Below are positions 26,982 to 36,224 of a stretch of DNA of 64,000 bases, one piece after another. The stretch is from Gillisia limnaea DSM 15749 (GTDB lineage Bacteria > Bacteroidota > Bacteroidia > Flavobacteriales > Flavobacteriaceae). The stretch spans positions 2,166,572 through 2,230,571 of the forward strand of contig NZ_JH594606.1 in the NCBI RefSeq assembly GCF_000243235.1, given 5' to 3'. Positions within the stretch are counted from its first letter, which is position 1. Every line of letters starts with the position of its first letter. The notes beneath the pieces are model-generated. The model was given only the letters and a program-made list of their open reading frames with translations, ran no database searches and was not told the DNA's origin. Made by a program: the position numbers and the translations under genes.

Positions 26982-27941
26982 ATGACAATTCTTCACGCAG
27001 ATAGCAATCATCCATTATTGATCCAACAACTTGAGCAGGCCGGATATCACAATATCGAGGCTTATGACAAGAGCATGGATGCGATCCTGGCAGATCAATA
27101 TCTGTTCGAAGGATTGGTGATAAGAAGCCGGTTTGATATTGATAAAAACTTTCTGGATGCAGCCCCTAATTTGAAGTTTATCGCCAGGGTAGGAGCCGGA
27201 CTGGAAAGTATAGATGTGGCGTATGCTAAAAAAAGGGGAATTGCACTTTTTTCAGCGCCGGAAGGCAATAAGAACGCTGTAGCAGAGCACAGTCTGGGCA
27301 TGTTGCTGTCTTTGTTCAATAAATTAAATAGAGCCGACAGGGAAGTGCGCAGGGGATTTTGGAACAGGGAAGCCAACCGCGGAATAGAGCTGGATGGGAA
27401 AACGGTTGGAATAATAGGCTACGGGAATATGGGAAAAGCTTTTGCCAAAAAATTACGCGGTTTTGATGTCAACGTTTTATGTTACGATATTAAAGATGGC
27501 GTGGGAGATGAAAATGCGAAACAGGTTGATCTGGCTATTTTTAAAGAGCAGGTGGATGTGGTAAGTTTGCATACCCCGTGGACTCCACAAACCAATAAAA
27601 TGATACATAAAGATTTTATCAACGAATTTAAAAATCCCTTCTGGTTTATCAATACAGCCCGGGGAAAAAGTGTTGTGACGGCCGATTTGGTTTCGGCGAT
27701 GATAGAAGGAAAGATCTTAGGGGCAGGACTGGATGTGCTGGAGTATGAAAAATCTTCGTTTGAAAATCTCTTTAATGAAAATCACGTGCCGGAACCCTTA
27801 CAGGAACTAATGCTTTTGGAAAATGTTATCTTCAGTCCGCACGTTGCCGGATGGACCATAGAATCTCACGAAAAACTTGCCACTACCATCGCGCAAAAGA
27901 TCATTGAGAAGTTTGGGAATTTTGCTGAAAAAAAATTATAG
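26982..27941 (+). CDS. D-2-hydroxyacid dehydrogenase (NAD-binding)
   Basis: 319 residues of the D-isomer-specific 2-hydroxyacid dehydrogenase family. The substrate domain has FIARVGAGLESID with the catalytic Arg in INTARGKSVV. The NAD-binding Rossmann segment is VGIIGYGNMGKAFAKKL, and the catalytic His pair is in SPHVAGWTIESHEKL. 3-phosphoglycerate-dehydrogenase-like members share this build, but the short form without an ACT domain does not settle the substrate. It is cotranscribed with the upstream cupin and followed directly by a membrane protein gene. Confidence 0.88.
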   Translation: MTILHADSNHPLLIQQLEQAGYHNIEAYDKSMDAILADQYLFEGLVIRSRFDIDKNFLDAAPNLKFIARVGAGLESIDVAYAKKRGIALFSAPEGNKNAVAEHSLGMLLSLFNKLNRADREVRRGFWNREANRGIELDGKTVGIIGYGNMGKAFAKKLRGFDVNVLCYDIKDGVGDENAKQVDLAIFKEQVDVVSLHTPWTPQTNKMIHKDFINEFKNPFWFINTARGKSVVTADLVSAMIEGKILGAGLDVLEYEKSSFENLFNENHVPEPLQELMLLENVIFSPHVAGWTIESHEKLATTIAQKIIEKFGNFAEKKL

Positions 27942-28331
27942 ATGAGGGTTCTGGAAAATTTTAAAAAACTGAAAAAGGCAAGCATTCTTAAAGTGCTTGT
28001 TATATCATTATTAGCCGGGGTTATTTTCACTTTTCTCTGGCAGCATTTTGGAACATTTCGCTATTTAAATACTTCTGGGAACCTCATTGAAAATAATGAG
28101 GTTTATATAGATCAGGTGATTTTTATAGCTCCCGAAGGAGCCGAAATCCTTAGCCCGGGTTATGGACTTACCTTTAATGATGTTTTAAATAAATACAGTT
28201 CCATGGAACTCTATCTGTTTAAAATCCCTTTCTTTTTAAAAGCAACCCTTGAAAGCTGGTTAGGAATATTACTCATTTCCCTGGCATTCTTTTATATATT
28301 GGTACGTAGAACTATGCGAAGGAATAATTAA
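27942..28331 (+). CDS. Small two-helix membrane protein, unknown function
   Basis: 129 residues. It starts at ATG immediately after the dehydrogenase stop. There are two hydrophobic helices: ILKVLVISLLAGVIFTFLW (about residues 15-35) and WLGILLISLAFFYILVR (about 107-123). The 70-residue loop between them contains IAPEGAEILSPGYGLTFNDVL. No family was recognised. Cotranscription with the dehydrogenase is likely from the zero spacing. Confidence 0.7.
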   Translation: MRVLENFKKLKKASILKVLVISLLAGVIFTFLWQHFGTFRYLNTSGNLIENNEVYIDQVIFIAPEGAEILSPGYGLTFNDVLNKYSSMELYLFKIPFFLKATLESWLGILLISLAFFYILVRRTMRRNN

Positions 28332-28343
28332 ATATAACTAAGT

Positions 28344-28712
28344 ATGAAAAATAGGGTAACAGGAATTGGTGGCGTTTTTTAAAGCAAAAGATCCCAATGC
28401 AGTAAATGATTGGTACAATAAACATCTTGGTTTAAATACAGATCAATGGGGATGCACATTTTGGTGGAAAGATAAAGATGGGAACGATTGTTCCACGAGG
28501 AAAACACGAAACATTTTGAGCCTTCAGAAAAAGATTTCATGATGAATTTTCGGGTTGAAAACCTTGAGGAATTAATTGAAATCCTTAAGGCAGAAGGAGT
28601 CACTGTGATGGATGAAATCCAACGTGCTGAAGAAGGAAAATTCGGATGGATTGTTGATCTTGAAGGAAATAAAATCGAACTCTGGGAACCAAACGATAAG
28701 GCTTTTTTGTGA
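28344..28712 (+). pseudogene. Glyoxalase/VOC-family protein broken by two frameshifts
   Basis: Three frames together give a recognisable VOC protein. MKNRVTGIGGVF from the ATG at 28344 is stopped at 28380, in a T6-A3 stretch. KAKDPNAVNDWYNKHLGL and CTFWWKDKDGN are in the next frame. EENTKHFEPSEKDFMMNFRV through IVDLEGNKIELWEPND are in a third, from about 28490. Related proteins read straight through all parts. The second break also seems to have lost a few residues (a WSPF-like segment). The first break is in a homopolymer and could be a sequencing error, the second is less easily explained that way. Confidence 0.75.
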
Positions 28713-28726
28713 ATAGCATTAAAAAA

Positions 28727-28765
28727 AATCTCCAAATCGAGCATTGATACTGCTATTTGGAGATT
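28727..28765. terminator. Bidirectional terminator between the VOC remnant and the hydrolase
   Basis: AATCTCCAAAT (28727-28737) pairs with ATTTGGAGATT (28755-28765). An A-run precedes it on the plus strand and gives a T-run for minus-strand transcripts of the esterase gene at 28805-29992. It lies between convergent genes. Confidence 0.7.
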
Positions 28766-28804
28766 CTTCGCATCACTTAAGATGACATTTTTTTCTATAA
28801 ATTA

Positions 28805-29992
28805 TTATTTTTTAAAAGTTTTCATCAACCTATCTACTGCGAATTTTTGAGCATCTACCGCTTGTTCTAGTACCGCAGACATCCCGAAGAACTCATGGGT
28901 TACTCCTTCATACATTTTACGCTCTACATCAATACCAGCAGCCTTCATTTTTTCAGCAAGAACTTTCCCTTCATTTTCTAAAGGATCTATTTCTGCATTG
29001 ATAATTGTGGTAGCCGGAAGGCCAGATAAATCTGCATCTATTAGATTAATTAAAGGGTCATTATTAGAACTCCAGTTTGGCACGTATTGCTCAAAGAACC
29101 ATTTCATAAAACCTTTATTCAATGGAACAGCATTCGCATACTTCTCATAACTTGGAGATTCTATATCGCCATCGGCAATGGGATATACAGATACAATATG
29201 AACTGGTAATTTGACTCCACGGTCTTTTGCCATTAATGCCACAGCCACTGCTAAGTTTCCACCAGCACTTTCTCCGGCAGTAGCAATCATATTAGGATTT
29301 CCTCCAATTTCGGCGGTGTTTTCTACTACCCATTTATATGCATTAAATGAATCTTCATGTGCAGTTGGAAATTTATGTTCGGGTCCTTGTCTATAGGCTA
29401 CAGAAACAACTATTGCATTTGCTTTTTCTGCTAGGGCCACAGCGGATGCTTCATACGTATCTAGGTCTGCAATTACCCATCCACCTCCGTGATAATAAAC
29501 GATCACAGGTAAGCTTTCCTTTTCTACATTTTTTGGTTTATACATTCTAACAAGTACACCCTCATCTCCAACTGGAAGAATTTTGTGGCTAATATCCACT
29601 TTGCTTTCCATTGGTTTAATTCCGGTTTTATGTAACAAATCCATCACCGCATTTGCAGGTAATTTAATGTTGCGATATTGAAAACCAGTAGCTCCTTTAA
29701 AAGATGGATTTTCATAAGATTGAAACTGTTCAATTACAGCCAACATTTGTGGATCTATAGTTGGGCCCCAATCTGGTTGAGATCCGCTCGGCATAATTTT
29801 CATTGGAACTTTGGTTTCTGCTTTTGGATCCATCTTTTTCATTTCTTTCATTTTCATTTCTTTTTTATCGTCCTTATCTTGCGAATAGCAATTGGGAGCT
29901 ATTAAAAAAAGAGCAAGTCCTGATGCTAACAGGGTTTTTCTCAATACATTTTTGTAAGAAAATAAACTTTGGTGTAGTTTAAAATTATTCAT
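28805..29992 (-). CDS. Exported alpha/beta hydrolase fold-3 esterase (HSL family)
   Basis: 395 residues with a signal peptide (TLLASGLALFLIAPNCYSQ) and a Lys/Glu/Met-rich linker. The catalytic domain is of the hormone-sensitive-lipase type: oxyanion-hole VIVYYHGGGWVIADLDTY, nucleophile elbow ATAGESAGGNLA, Asp in AEIDPLENEG and His in GVTHEFFG. Preferred substrates in this family are short-chain esters. It is probably periplasmic. It is monocistronic and convergent with the VOC remnant. Confidence 0.9.
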   Translation of the reverse strand: MNNFKLHQSLFSYKNVLRKTLLASGLALFLIAPNCYSQDKDDKKEMKMKEMKKMDPKAETKVPMKIMPSGSQPDWGPTIDPQMLAVIEQFQSYENPSFKGATGFQYRNIKLPANAVMDLLHKTGIKPMESKVDISHKILPVGDEGVLVRMYKPKNVEKESLPVIVYYHGGGWVIADLDTYEASAVALAEKANAIVVSVAYRQGPEHKFPTAHEDSFNAYKWVVENTAEIGGNPNMIATAGESAGGNLAVAVALMAKDRGVKLPVHIVSVYPIADGDIESPSYEKYANAVPLNKGFMKWFFEQYVPNWSSNNDPLINLIDADLSGLPATTIINAEIDPLENEGKVLAEKMKAAGIDVERKMYEGVTHEFFGMSAVLEQAVDAQKFAVDRLMKTFKK

Positions 29993-30112
29993 CTCTAAAA
30001 AGTTGTTGGTTATTACTATTAACAGCTAAATTACTTTCTAAAACCCTCATTACTACACTACTTAACTGTTTTTATGAGAACTATCACAATTTTTTACAAT
30101 TTTAAAATTTTT

Positions 30113-30141
30113 CAAAAAAAAGACCCAGCCAGAGGCCAGGT
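30113..30141 (-). terminator. Terminator downstream of the NAD(P)-binding protein gene
   Basis: On the minus strand a GC-rich stem (GACC...GGTC with wobble pairs, 30122-30141) is followed by a run of eight T (30114-30121). It lies 27 bp after the stop of the gene at 30168. Confidence 0.75.
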
Positions 30142-30167
30142 CATGCAATGATTATAAATATAAAATA

Positions 30168-30812
30168 TTACTTGCTCAAATCTATAATAGCATTTTTTAT
30201 AGATTCTTTTCCTTCTAATGCCTCAAAAGTTTTATTCTTTACTAAAGGATCTGCAAGGCTCATCACCAAAAGAAATGCAACATCATCCCTGGAGATCTCT
30301 CCTTCTTCGTTTAATTTTTCAGCCAGTTTCACCTTGGCCAATCCCATATCGTCTGTGAGGGCGCCTGGTCTAAGAATGGTATAATCCAGTCCGCTTTCAC
30401 GAAGATGTTCATCTGCTTTTTTCTTGGCTCCCAGATAAACCTCCAGTTTTTTATTCTTTGAAGGTTCATCTGCACCCATGGCACTAAGCATTACGAACTT
30501 TTTCACCTTTGCTTTTTTAGCGGCATCTATCATTTTTATAGCGCCATCCTGGTCTATTGCGATGGTTTTATCAGTTCCCGTTTTCCCTCCGGAACCGGCG
30601 GCAAATATTACTTTATCTATTCCTTTTAGGGCGTGATCTACCTTCTCTTCCAAATCGGCGAGAACCCATTTTACGTCCATATCATCAAAAATCTCCTTTT
30701 GTTCCTCTTTGCGTATCATGGCAACAGGTTCAAAACTTTGAGAATTATTAAGGATCTCTATCACTCTTTTTCCGGTATTTCCGCTTGCTCCTACTATTAA
30801 GATCTTTTCCAT
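30168..30812 (-). CDS. NAD(P)H-binding NmrA/SDR-like protein
   Basis: 214 residues, an atypical short-chain dehydrogenase of the NAD(P)H-binding type. The nucleotide-binding motif is ILIVGASGNTGKRVIE at the N-terminus. VIFAAGSGGK and KKFVMLSAMGADEPS are the expected middle segments, and LDYTILRPGALTDD is a typical late motif. No catalytic Tyr-Lys pair of classical SDRs is obvious. Substrates of this subfamily are unclear. The gene has its own terminator and lies 91 bp from the acyltransferase gene. Confidence 0.88.
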   Translation of the reverse strand: MEKILIVGASGNTGKRVIEILNNSQSFEPVAMIRKEEQKEIFDDMDVKWVLADLEEKVDHALKGIDKVIFAAGSGGKTGTDKTIAIDQDGAIKMIDAAKKAKVKKFVMLSAMGADEPSKNKKLEVYLGAKKKADEHLRESGLDYTILRPGALTDDMGLAKVKLAEKLNEEGEISRDDVAFLLVMSLADPLVKNKTFEALEGKESIKNAIIDLSK

Positions 30813-30903
30813 TTTTTTTAATTTTCTTCAAGATAAGAATGAATTTAAGCCTTTCCCAATTCAGTGCCCGGTATAACTTGAAATTAACAGAAATTGAAAA
30901 AGT

Positions 30904-32709
30904 TTACGGGTTTTTAAGACCCAGCTTTTGTTCAAGTTCTTTTTGAAGTTCTTCCATTACAGGTTTTACCGTACTTTCGGGAAGATCGGCAATTCTAATG
31001 TACATAAGTCCGTCTATGGCGTTGTTGAATAAAGGATCTACATTAAAAGCGACCACCCGGGCATTCTGCTTGATGTATTTTTTGATAAGTACCGGCAAAC
31101 GAAGTCCTTCCGGTTCTATTTCGTCTATTATTTTATCGAATTTATTGAGATTTGCCTTGGTTTCATCAAAAACAAAATCCTTATCGGCATCCTTCAACTT
31201 CACTTTAAATTCCTTTTTAGGCTTGATATATTGCGCAACATAAGGATCGTAATAGTTGGATTTCATAAACTCGATCATCAAAGATTTCGAGAAGTTAGAA
31301 AATTTATTGCTTATGCTTACTCCGCCAATAAGGTATTTATGCTCGGGAAAACGCAGGGTGCAGTGAACAATTCCTTTCCAAAGTAGAAAAAGGGGCATAG
31401 GCCGCTGCTGGTATTCCTTTATTATAAATGCCCGGCCCATTTCTATGGACTGGCTCATCATAGGATATAACTCGGGTTCAAACCGAAACAGATCCTGAAG
31501 GTAAAAACCATCGATGCCGTGTTTTTTGAAAATTTCATTTCCCATTCCCATTCTGTAGGCGCCTGCAATTTTCCTGGCGTCTTTATCCCACAGAAATAAA
31601 TGATAATAATAATCATCAAATTTATCCAGATCTGTAGAAAGATTTGTGCCTTCCCCAATCTCCCTGAAGGTGATCTCCCTTAATCTCCCTATTTCCGATA
31701 CAATATTTGGGATTATTTCTTTTTTAGCTAAAAACACCTCATAGTTCTTGCTTTCCAGCAGGCGTTTGTCCAGTATTCTGCAGGTTTCTACTTCCTGTTC
31801 CATCGAAGATTCATCGGTTTCTTCAATGATTTCCTCCGGAGCCCTAGGAAGTTTTATGCTTTTTGGCAATCCCTTAAAAAAGCTTTTCTTTTCAAAAGAG
31901 TTGGCGAGCATATAGGTTTTTCGGCGTAAAAAAGCGGTAAAGGCTTCCAGATTGGTATGAGCCGAAAGATCTTCAGCAGAGATCGCGTGTCCTATTCGCA
32001 CCTTAATTTTACGTTTTTTTTGTGAAAGCATTTCGCTGGGAAGTTTTGCTGTGCGCAACACATCGCTTAGCCCGGACAACCTGTAGAAAAAAGTGCTGTT
32101 TTTTCCTTGAAAATAAATGGGGACTACAGGGACATTTGCTTTCTGGATAAGTTTCATGGCTGCGGGCTCCCAGGGTTTATCAACAATCATTCGCTGGTCT
32201 TTATAGGTGGAAACCTCTCCGGCCGGAAAAATTCCAAGAGCACCACCTGCGCTTAGATGTGAGAGGGCTTGTTTGATACCTCCCAAACTGGACTTCGCTT
32301 CCTTGTGATCCTCAAAGGGATTCACAGGCATGATATAAGGTTTTAAGGGATCCAGCCTGTGCAGTAAAAAGTTTGCTATAATCTTGAAATCTGTTCGTTG
32401 TTCAAGTAGGATCTTCATTAGGATCATTCCGTCTATTCCGCCCAGAGGATGATTTGCTATTACAATAAAGGGTCCTGTTTTAGGAATTCGTTTCAGGTCT
32501 TTTTCCGAAATTTTAAAATCTATTTCAAAGCTTCTTAAAATGGAATTTATGAATTCAATTCCCTTTAAATTTTTACGCTTATCGTATTCCTTATTGATGG
32601 TTGAAAGTTTTGTAGTATGCAAAATAATCCACCCAATGGAGGTGCCAACGGGACCCAGTTTCTCCAGGTTCATGACCTTGGCGACTTCCTTAGCAGTTAC
32701 AATTCCCAT
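30904..32709 (-). CDS. Bifunctional acyltransferase, OlsF-like (ornithine lipid synthesis)
   Basis: 601 residues. The N-terminal half is an lysophospholipid-acyltransferase-type (PlsC-like) domain with IANHPLGGIDG and FPAGEVSTYKDQ. The C-terminal half is a GNAT-like N-acyltransferase of the OlsB type (for example MGMGNEIFKKHGIDGFYL and MSQSIEMGRAFI). This order is that of OlsF, the enzyme that makes ornithine or other aminolipids in several Bacteroidota and Gammaproteobacteria. The match is from domain order and motifs, so the aminolipid product is inferred. It is membrane-associated in the family. Confidence 0.78.
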   Translation of the reverse strand: MGIVTAKEVAKVMNLEKLGPVGTSIGWIILHTTKLSTINKEYDKRKNLKGIEFINSILRSFEIDFKISEKDLKRIPKTGPFIVIANHPLGGIDGMILMKILLEQRTDFKIIANFLLHRLDPLKPYIMPVNPFEDHKEAKSSLGGIKQALSHLSAGGALGIFPAGEVSTYKDQRMIVDKPWEPAAMKLIQKANVPVVPIYFQGKNSTFFYRLSGLSDVLRTAKLPSEMLSQKKRKIKVRIGHAISAEDLSAHTNLEAFTAFLRRKTYMLANSFEKKSFFKGLPKSIKLPRAPEEIIEETDESSMEQEVETCRILDKRLLESKNYEVFLAKKEIIPNIVSEIGRLREITFREIGEGTNLSTDLDKFDDYYYHLFLWDKDARKIAGAYRMGMGNEIFKKHGIDGFYLQDLFRFEPELYPMMSQSIEMGRAFIIKEYQQRPMPLFLLWKGIVHCTLRFPEHKYLIGGVSISNKFSNFSKSLMIEFMKSNYYDPYVAQYIKPKKEFKVKLKDADKDFVFDETKANLNKFDKIIDEIEPEGLRLPVLIKKYIKQNARVVAFNVDPLFNNAIDGLMYIRIADLPESTVKPVMEELQKELEQKLGLKNP

Positions 32710-32782
32710 ATTGGATTGATTTGGTTGAAAACAAATAAATGTAAACGATATTATTTTAATCCTTCCCTGGACCTACCTTGTG

Positions 32783-32809
32783 AGCCCGCCCTTACCGTTC
32801 GGGCGGGCT
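32783..32809. terminator. GC-rich palindrome downstream of aspartate kinase
   Basis: A 9-bp perfect stem, AGCCCGCCC (32783-32791) with GGGCGGGCT (32801-32809), 8 bp after the aspartate kinase stop. The same loop and stem recur in the palindrome cluster at 51696-51738, so it belongs to a dispersed family and may also act as terminator. Confidence 0.55.
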
Positions 32810-32816
32810 GATTAAT

Positions 32817-34070
32817 TTAAGCCGTTGTTACCAGCTGCACGGTATTTTGCATTACCTGTTTTAGCAACACCTCTTTATCTTTCTCCAAAGTTTTTATAGC
32901 GGTATCATCAAAATGCCGAATGGTATATAGTGAGACACCCGTAATAAAACTCACTTTGAACCGAGCTTTTAAATGCTGAATAAGTTTTTCCAGATTGTTA
33001 AACCGGTTATCTACACAAACTGCGAAGCTAATGGCAGAATTCTGAATAAGATCCACCTTCATTTGATATTGATGAAATAACTTAAAGATCTCACTGATAT
33101 TTTCCTCTACCATAAATGAAAAATCCAGGGAGGAAAGGGAGATGAGTACCTGGTTTTTCTTAACGATAAAACAGGGGATTGCCGGGATCAAAGTTTGGCC
33201 TTTGCTAACAGAAGTACCCGCACCTTCAGGATCTATAAAGGATTTCACAAACAACGGAATTTCCTTACGCTGTAAGGGTTGTAATGTTTTAGGATGAATT
33301 ACCGAAGCTCCGTAAAAGGCCAGTTCAATAGCCTCTTCATATGAGATCTGGTTCAACAACTGCGGGTTTTCAAAAACCCGGGGGTCTGCATTTAAAACTC
33401 CTGGCACATCTTTCCAGATGATCACTTTTTCGGCATTTAGACAATAGGCCAGGATGGCTGCGGTGTAATCGCTACCTTCCCTGCCCAGAGTGGTGCTAAA
33501 ATTATTGGCATCGGAGGCTATGAAACCCTGGGTTACGTATAATTCTCCTGGTTTTAGTTTGCCGGAAATATTTTTTTGGGTTTCTTCCCAGTCTATGGTA
33601 GCATCGCGATAAATGCTGTCGGTTTTTATTAATTTACGGGCATCCATCCAGGAATGTTCAATGGACTGAGATTTTAGATATTCACTTAAAATTTTTGAGG
33701 AAACCAATTCTCCATAACCCACAATTTGATCATATACAAAATCATACTGAATGGATTTATTATGGTCCATGAAATTGATGAGTTCCTTAAAGAGTTCATC
33801 GATCATTTTAAAAACCGGGGCAGAAGCCAATTCAAATAATCCCCGGGCGATCTCAAGATGAAATTCCTTTAATTCTGAAAGTAACTCCAGCGGAGCTTTT
33901 CGGGTTTGAAGATACTCGGCAATTACAATTTCAAAGGCGTTGGTCATTTTTCCCATAGCCGAAACCACGATGACCTTATCTTTATATCCGGTTTTTTGAA
34001 GTACGCTGATAACATTTTTTACCGAAGCAGCGTCCCTTACAGAGGCTCCTCCGAATTTGAATACCTCCAT
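32817..34070 (-). CDS. Aspartate kinase (monofunctional)
   Basis: 417 residues. Phosphorylates aspartate as the first step towards Lys, Met and Thr. The N-terminal kinase motif is VFKFGGASVRDAASV. GREGSDYTAAILA and KDVPGVLNADPR are the substrate- and nucleotide-binding signatures, and a C-terminal ACT-type region probably provides feedback control. The start ATG directly follows the stop of the GNAT gene upstream on the minus strand, so these genes form one unit. Confidence 0.92.
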   Translation of the reverse strand: MEVFKFGGASVRDAASVKNVISVLQKTGYKDKVIVVSAMGKMTNAFEIVIAEYLQTRKAPLELLSELKEFHLEIARGLFELASAPVFKMIDELFKELINFMDHNKSIQYDFVYDQIVGYGELVSSKILSEYLKSQSIEHSWMDARKLIKTDSIYRDATIDWEETQKNISGKLKPGELYVTQGFIASDANNFSTTLGREGSDYTAAILAYCLNAEKVIIWKDVPGVLNADPRVFENPQLLNQISYEEAIELAFYGASVIHPKTLQPLQRKEIPLFVKSFIDPEGAGTSVSKGQTLIPAIPCFIVKKNQVLISLSSLDFSFMVEENISEIFKLFHQYQMKVDLIQNSAISFAVCVDNRFNNLEKLIQHLKARFKVSFITGVSLYTIRHFDDTAIKTLEKDKEVLLKQVMQNTVQLVTTA

Positions 34071-34544
34071 TTATTTTTTGATGTTTTTCCGGATTCCTGT
34101 TTCATCCATATGCACGGTATACCAGTTCTTCTTGATATCGGCACCGGTATTTTCATAAAATTCGATTGCGTTTTTGTTGCCTTCAGAAACTACCCATTCC
34201 ACCCTCTTTACACCATTATCATGGCCATACTGCACGACTCTCTGGTAAAGTGCGCCGCCAAGACCGGTACCACGCATTTTTTCCCGTACGATGAGGTCTT
34301 CCAGGTGGACAGTTCTTCCTTTCCATGTAGAAAACCGGAAATAAACCAGGGCCAATCCTTCAATTTTTCCGTTCACATCGGCTACAAAACATTTGAAGTT
34401 TTTTTCATCAAAGCCTTCCTTCTCAAGATGGGCAACATCAATTTCTACCTGATCTAAAGCATTTTCATAAGAGGCAAGTTCCTTTATAAGCTCCAGAACT
34501 GCCGGCATGTCTTTTCTTTCAGCTTCTCGTATTGTGAATTCCAT
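34071..34544 (-). CDS. GNAT-family N-acetyltransferase (copy 2 of a tandem pair)
   Basis: 157 residues. The start chosen is ATG of MEFTIREAER, because the upstream part of the frame is not conserved in the paralogue. The acetyl-CoA-binding motif is VREKMRGTGLGGALYQRV, preceded by KGRTVHLEDLIV and followed by NKNAIEFYENTGAD. It is clearly a paralogue of the gene at 34623-35099 (about 60% identical by eye). The substrate is unknown. Its stop lies immediately before the aspartate kinase start. Confidence 0.9.
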   Translation of the reverse strand: MEFTIREAERKDMPAVLELIKELASYENALDQVEIDVAHLEKEGFDEKNFKCFVADVNGKIEGLALVYFRFSTWKGRTVHLEDLIVREKMRGTGLGGALYQRVVQYGHDNGVKRVEWVVSEGNKNAIEFYENTGADIKKNWYTVHMDETGIRKNIKK

Positions 34545-34622
34545 AGTTTCTCTGGTTTTCCACAAATTTAGCAATTGATTCTTTAAAATGGGAATATTCA
34601 GTTTTTATTGATCTCTCCTGAT

Positions 34623-35099
34623 TTATTTCTCCAGGAAATTCTTCATCGCCTTTTCGTCCATTTGCACGGTATGCCAATCTGTTAATACATTGGCTCCACT
34701 ACGTTTGTAAAAATCTATAGCCGGAGTGTTCCAGTCCAGAACAACCCATTCTGTTCTTTTCACTCCCTGTTCCCGGGAATATTCAATCACTCTTTTGTAT
34801 AGAGCGCTTCCAAGTCCGGTACCGCGCATGGCTTCCCGTACAATGAGATCTTCTAAATGTACGGTGCGTCCCTTCCAGGTGGAATACCTGAAATATACCA
34901 GGGCCATCCCTTCAATTTTTTCGTTTACCTCTGCCACAAAGCAGGTATATAATGCTTTGGGGCCAAAGCCTCCTTCCTCCAGTTCCTGTATATCTACCTC
35001 CACAGCATCGGGTTCATTTTCAAATTTTGCCAGCTCCTTAATAAGATTGAGGATTTCAGGGAGATCAGATTTTTCTGCGTTTCGAATTGTATAGTTCAT
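34623..35099 (-). CDS. GNAT-family N-acetyltransferase (copy 1 of a tandem pair)
   Basis: 158 residues. The start is the ATG of MNYTIRNAEKSDLP, since an upstream extension is unlike any family member. The acetyl-CoA motif is VREAMRGTGLGSALYKRV, with KGRTVHLEDLIV before it and TPAIDFYKRSGAN after it. It is the first gene of the minus-strand unit that continues into the second GNAT and aspartate kinase. Probably a tandem duplication. Confidence 0.9.
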   Translation of the reverse strand: MNYTIRNAEKSDLPEILNLIKELAKFENEPDAVEVDIQELEEGGFGPKALYTCFVAEVNEKIEGMALVYFRYSTWKGRTVHLEDLIVREAMRGTGLGSALYKRVIEYSREQGVKRTEWVVLDWNTPAIDFYKRSGANVLTDWHTVQMDEKAMKNFLEK

Positions 35100-35157
35100 A
35101 TGAATGTTAATTGTTTCAAAAATAAGAAAGCTTAGCCACATAATAATCACGAAAACG

Positions 35158-35188
35158 TTGTAGTACCTTATTAATTTGAATATTTTTG
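35158..35188 (+). promoter_or_regulatory. Promoter of fbp
   Basis: TTG (35158-35160), a 20-bp spacer and TATTTTTG (35181-35188) match the Bacteroidota TTG/TAnnTTTG promoter. The fbp start is 26 bp downstream. Confidence 0.6.
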
Positions 35189-35213
35189 CCCAATCTTAAT
35201 TTAAAAATTTAAA

Positions 35214-36224
35214 ATGCCGAAAAAGAATCAAACCCTGGGGGAATTTATAATTGAAAATCAGCAGGATTTTGCTTATTCCTCAGGGGAATTATCAAGATTG
35301 ATAAACTCTATTCGCCTGGCGGCAAAAGTGGTGAATCACGAGGTGAACAAGGCCGGCCTGGTAGATATTATAGGAAACTTCGGAGAGACCAATATCCAGG
35401 GGGAAGACCAACAAAAGCTGGATGTAATGGCTAATGAAACCTTTATAAGAACACTTACAAACCGGGAGATCGTTTGCGGAATTGCTTCAGAAGAAAATGA
35501 CGATTTTATCACTATTGCGGGTTGTAATAACGATCATAAAAATAAATATGTTGTACTAATGGATCCGCTGGACGGAAGTTCAAATATAGATGTGAACGTA
35601 TCTGTAGGTACTATTTTTTCAATTTATAGAAGGGTCACCCCTGTGGGTTCACCAGTTACAAAGGAGGATTTTTTACAGCCCGGAAATAAACAGGTTGCTG
35701 CGGGATATATCATTTATGGTACTTCCACCATGCTCGTATATACTACAGGAAATGGCGTGAACGGCTTTACACTCAACCCCGCTTTGGGATCCTGGTATCT
35801 TTCCCATCCGGAAATGACTTTTCCAGAGGTGGGAAAAATTTACTCTATCAATGAAGGTAATTATGTGCATTTTCCGCAGGGAGTGAAAGACTATATCAAA
35901 TATTGCCAGGAAGAGAAGGAGGATCGCCCTTATACCTCCAGGTATATAGGATCTATGGTGAGCGATATTCACCGTAATATGATAAAAGGTGGGATTTTTA
36001 TCTACCCAAAAAGTTCTAAAGCTTTCAATGGAAAACTCCGTTTGCTGTATGAATGCAATCCGATGGCTTATATCGTGGAACAGGCCGGAGGGAAAGCCTC
36101 AGACGGCTTTCGAAGGATCCTGGACATCAAACCAATGGAGCTTCACCAGCGTGCGCCATTTTTCTGCGGAAGTAAAAAAATGGTAGAGAAAGCCGAAGAA
36201 TTTATGGCAAACTACGAGGAATAA
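35214..36224 (+). CDS. fbp: Fructose-1,6-bisphosphatase, class I
   Basis: 336 residues. Gluconeogenic phosphatase. Visible features are the metal-binding ASEENDDF and [23 protein letters not shown], the substrate loop with [21 protein letters not shown], and the late [21 protein letters not shown]. The length is normal for the family. A good upstream promoter is present. Its stop is immediately adjacent to the stop of the convergent TerB-like gene. Confidence 0.96.
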   Translation: MPKKNQTLGEFIIENQQDFAYSSGELSRLINSIRLAAKVVNHEVNKAGLVDIIGNFGETNIQGEDQQKLDVMANETFIRTLTNREIVCGIASEENDDFITIAGCNNDHKNKYVVLMDPLDGSSNIDVNVSVGTIFSIYRRVTPVGSPVTKEDFLQPGNKQVAAGYIIYGTSTMLVYTTGNGVNGFTLNPALGSWYLSHPEMTFPEVGKIYSINEGNYVHFPQGVKDYIKYCQEEKEDRPYTSRYIGSMVSDIHRNMIKGGIFIYPKSSKAFNGKLRLLYECNPMAYIVEQAGGKASDGFRRILDIKPMELHQRAPFFCGSKKMVEKAEEFMANYEE

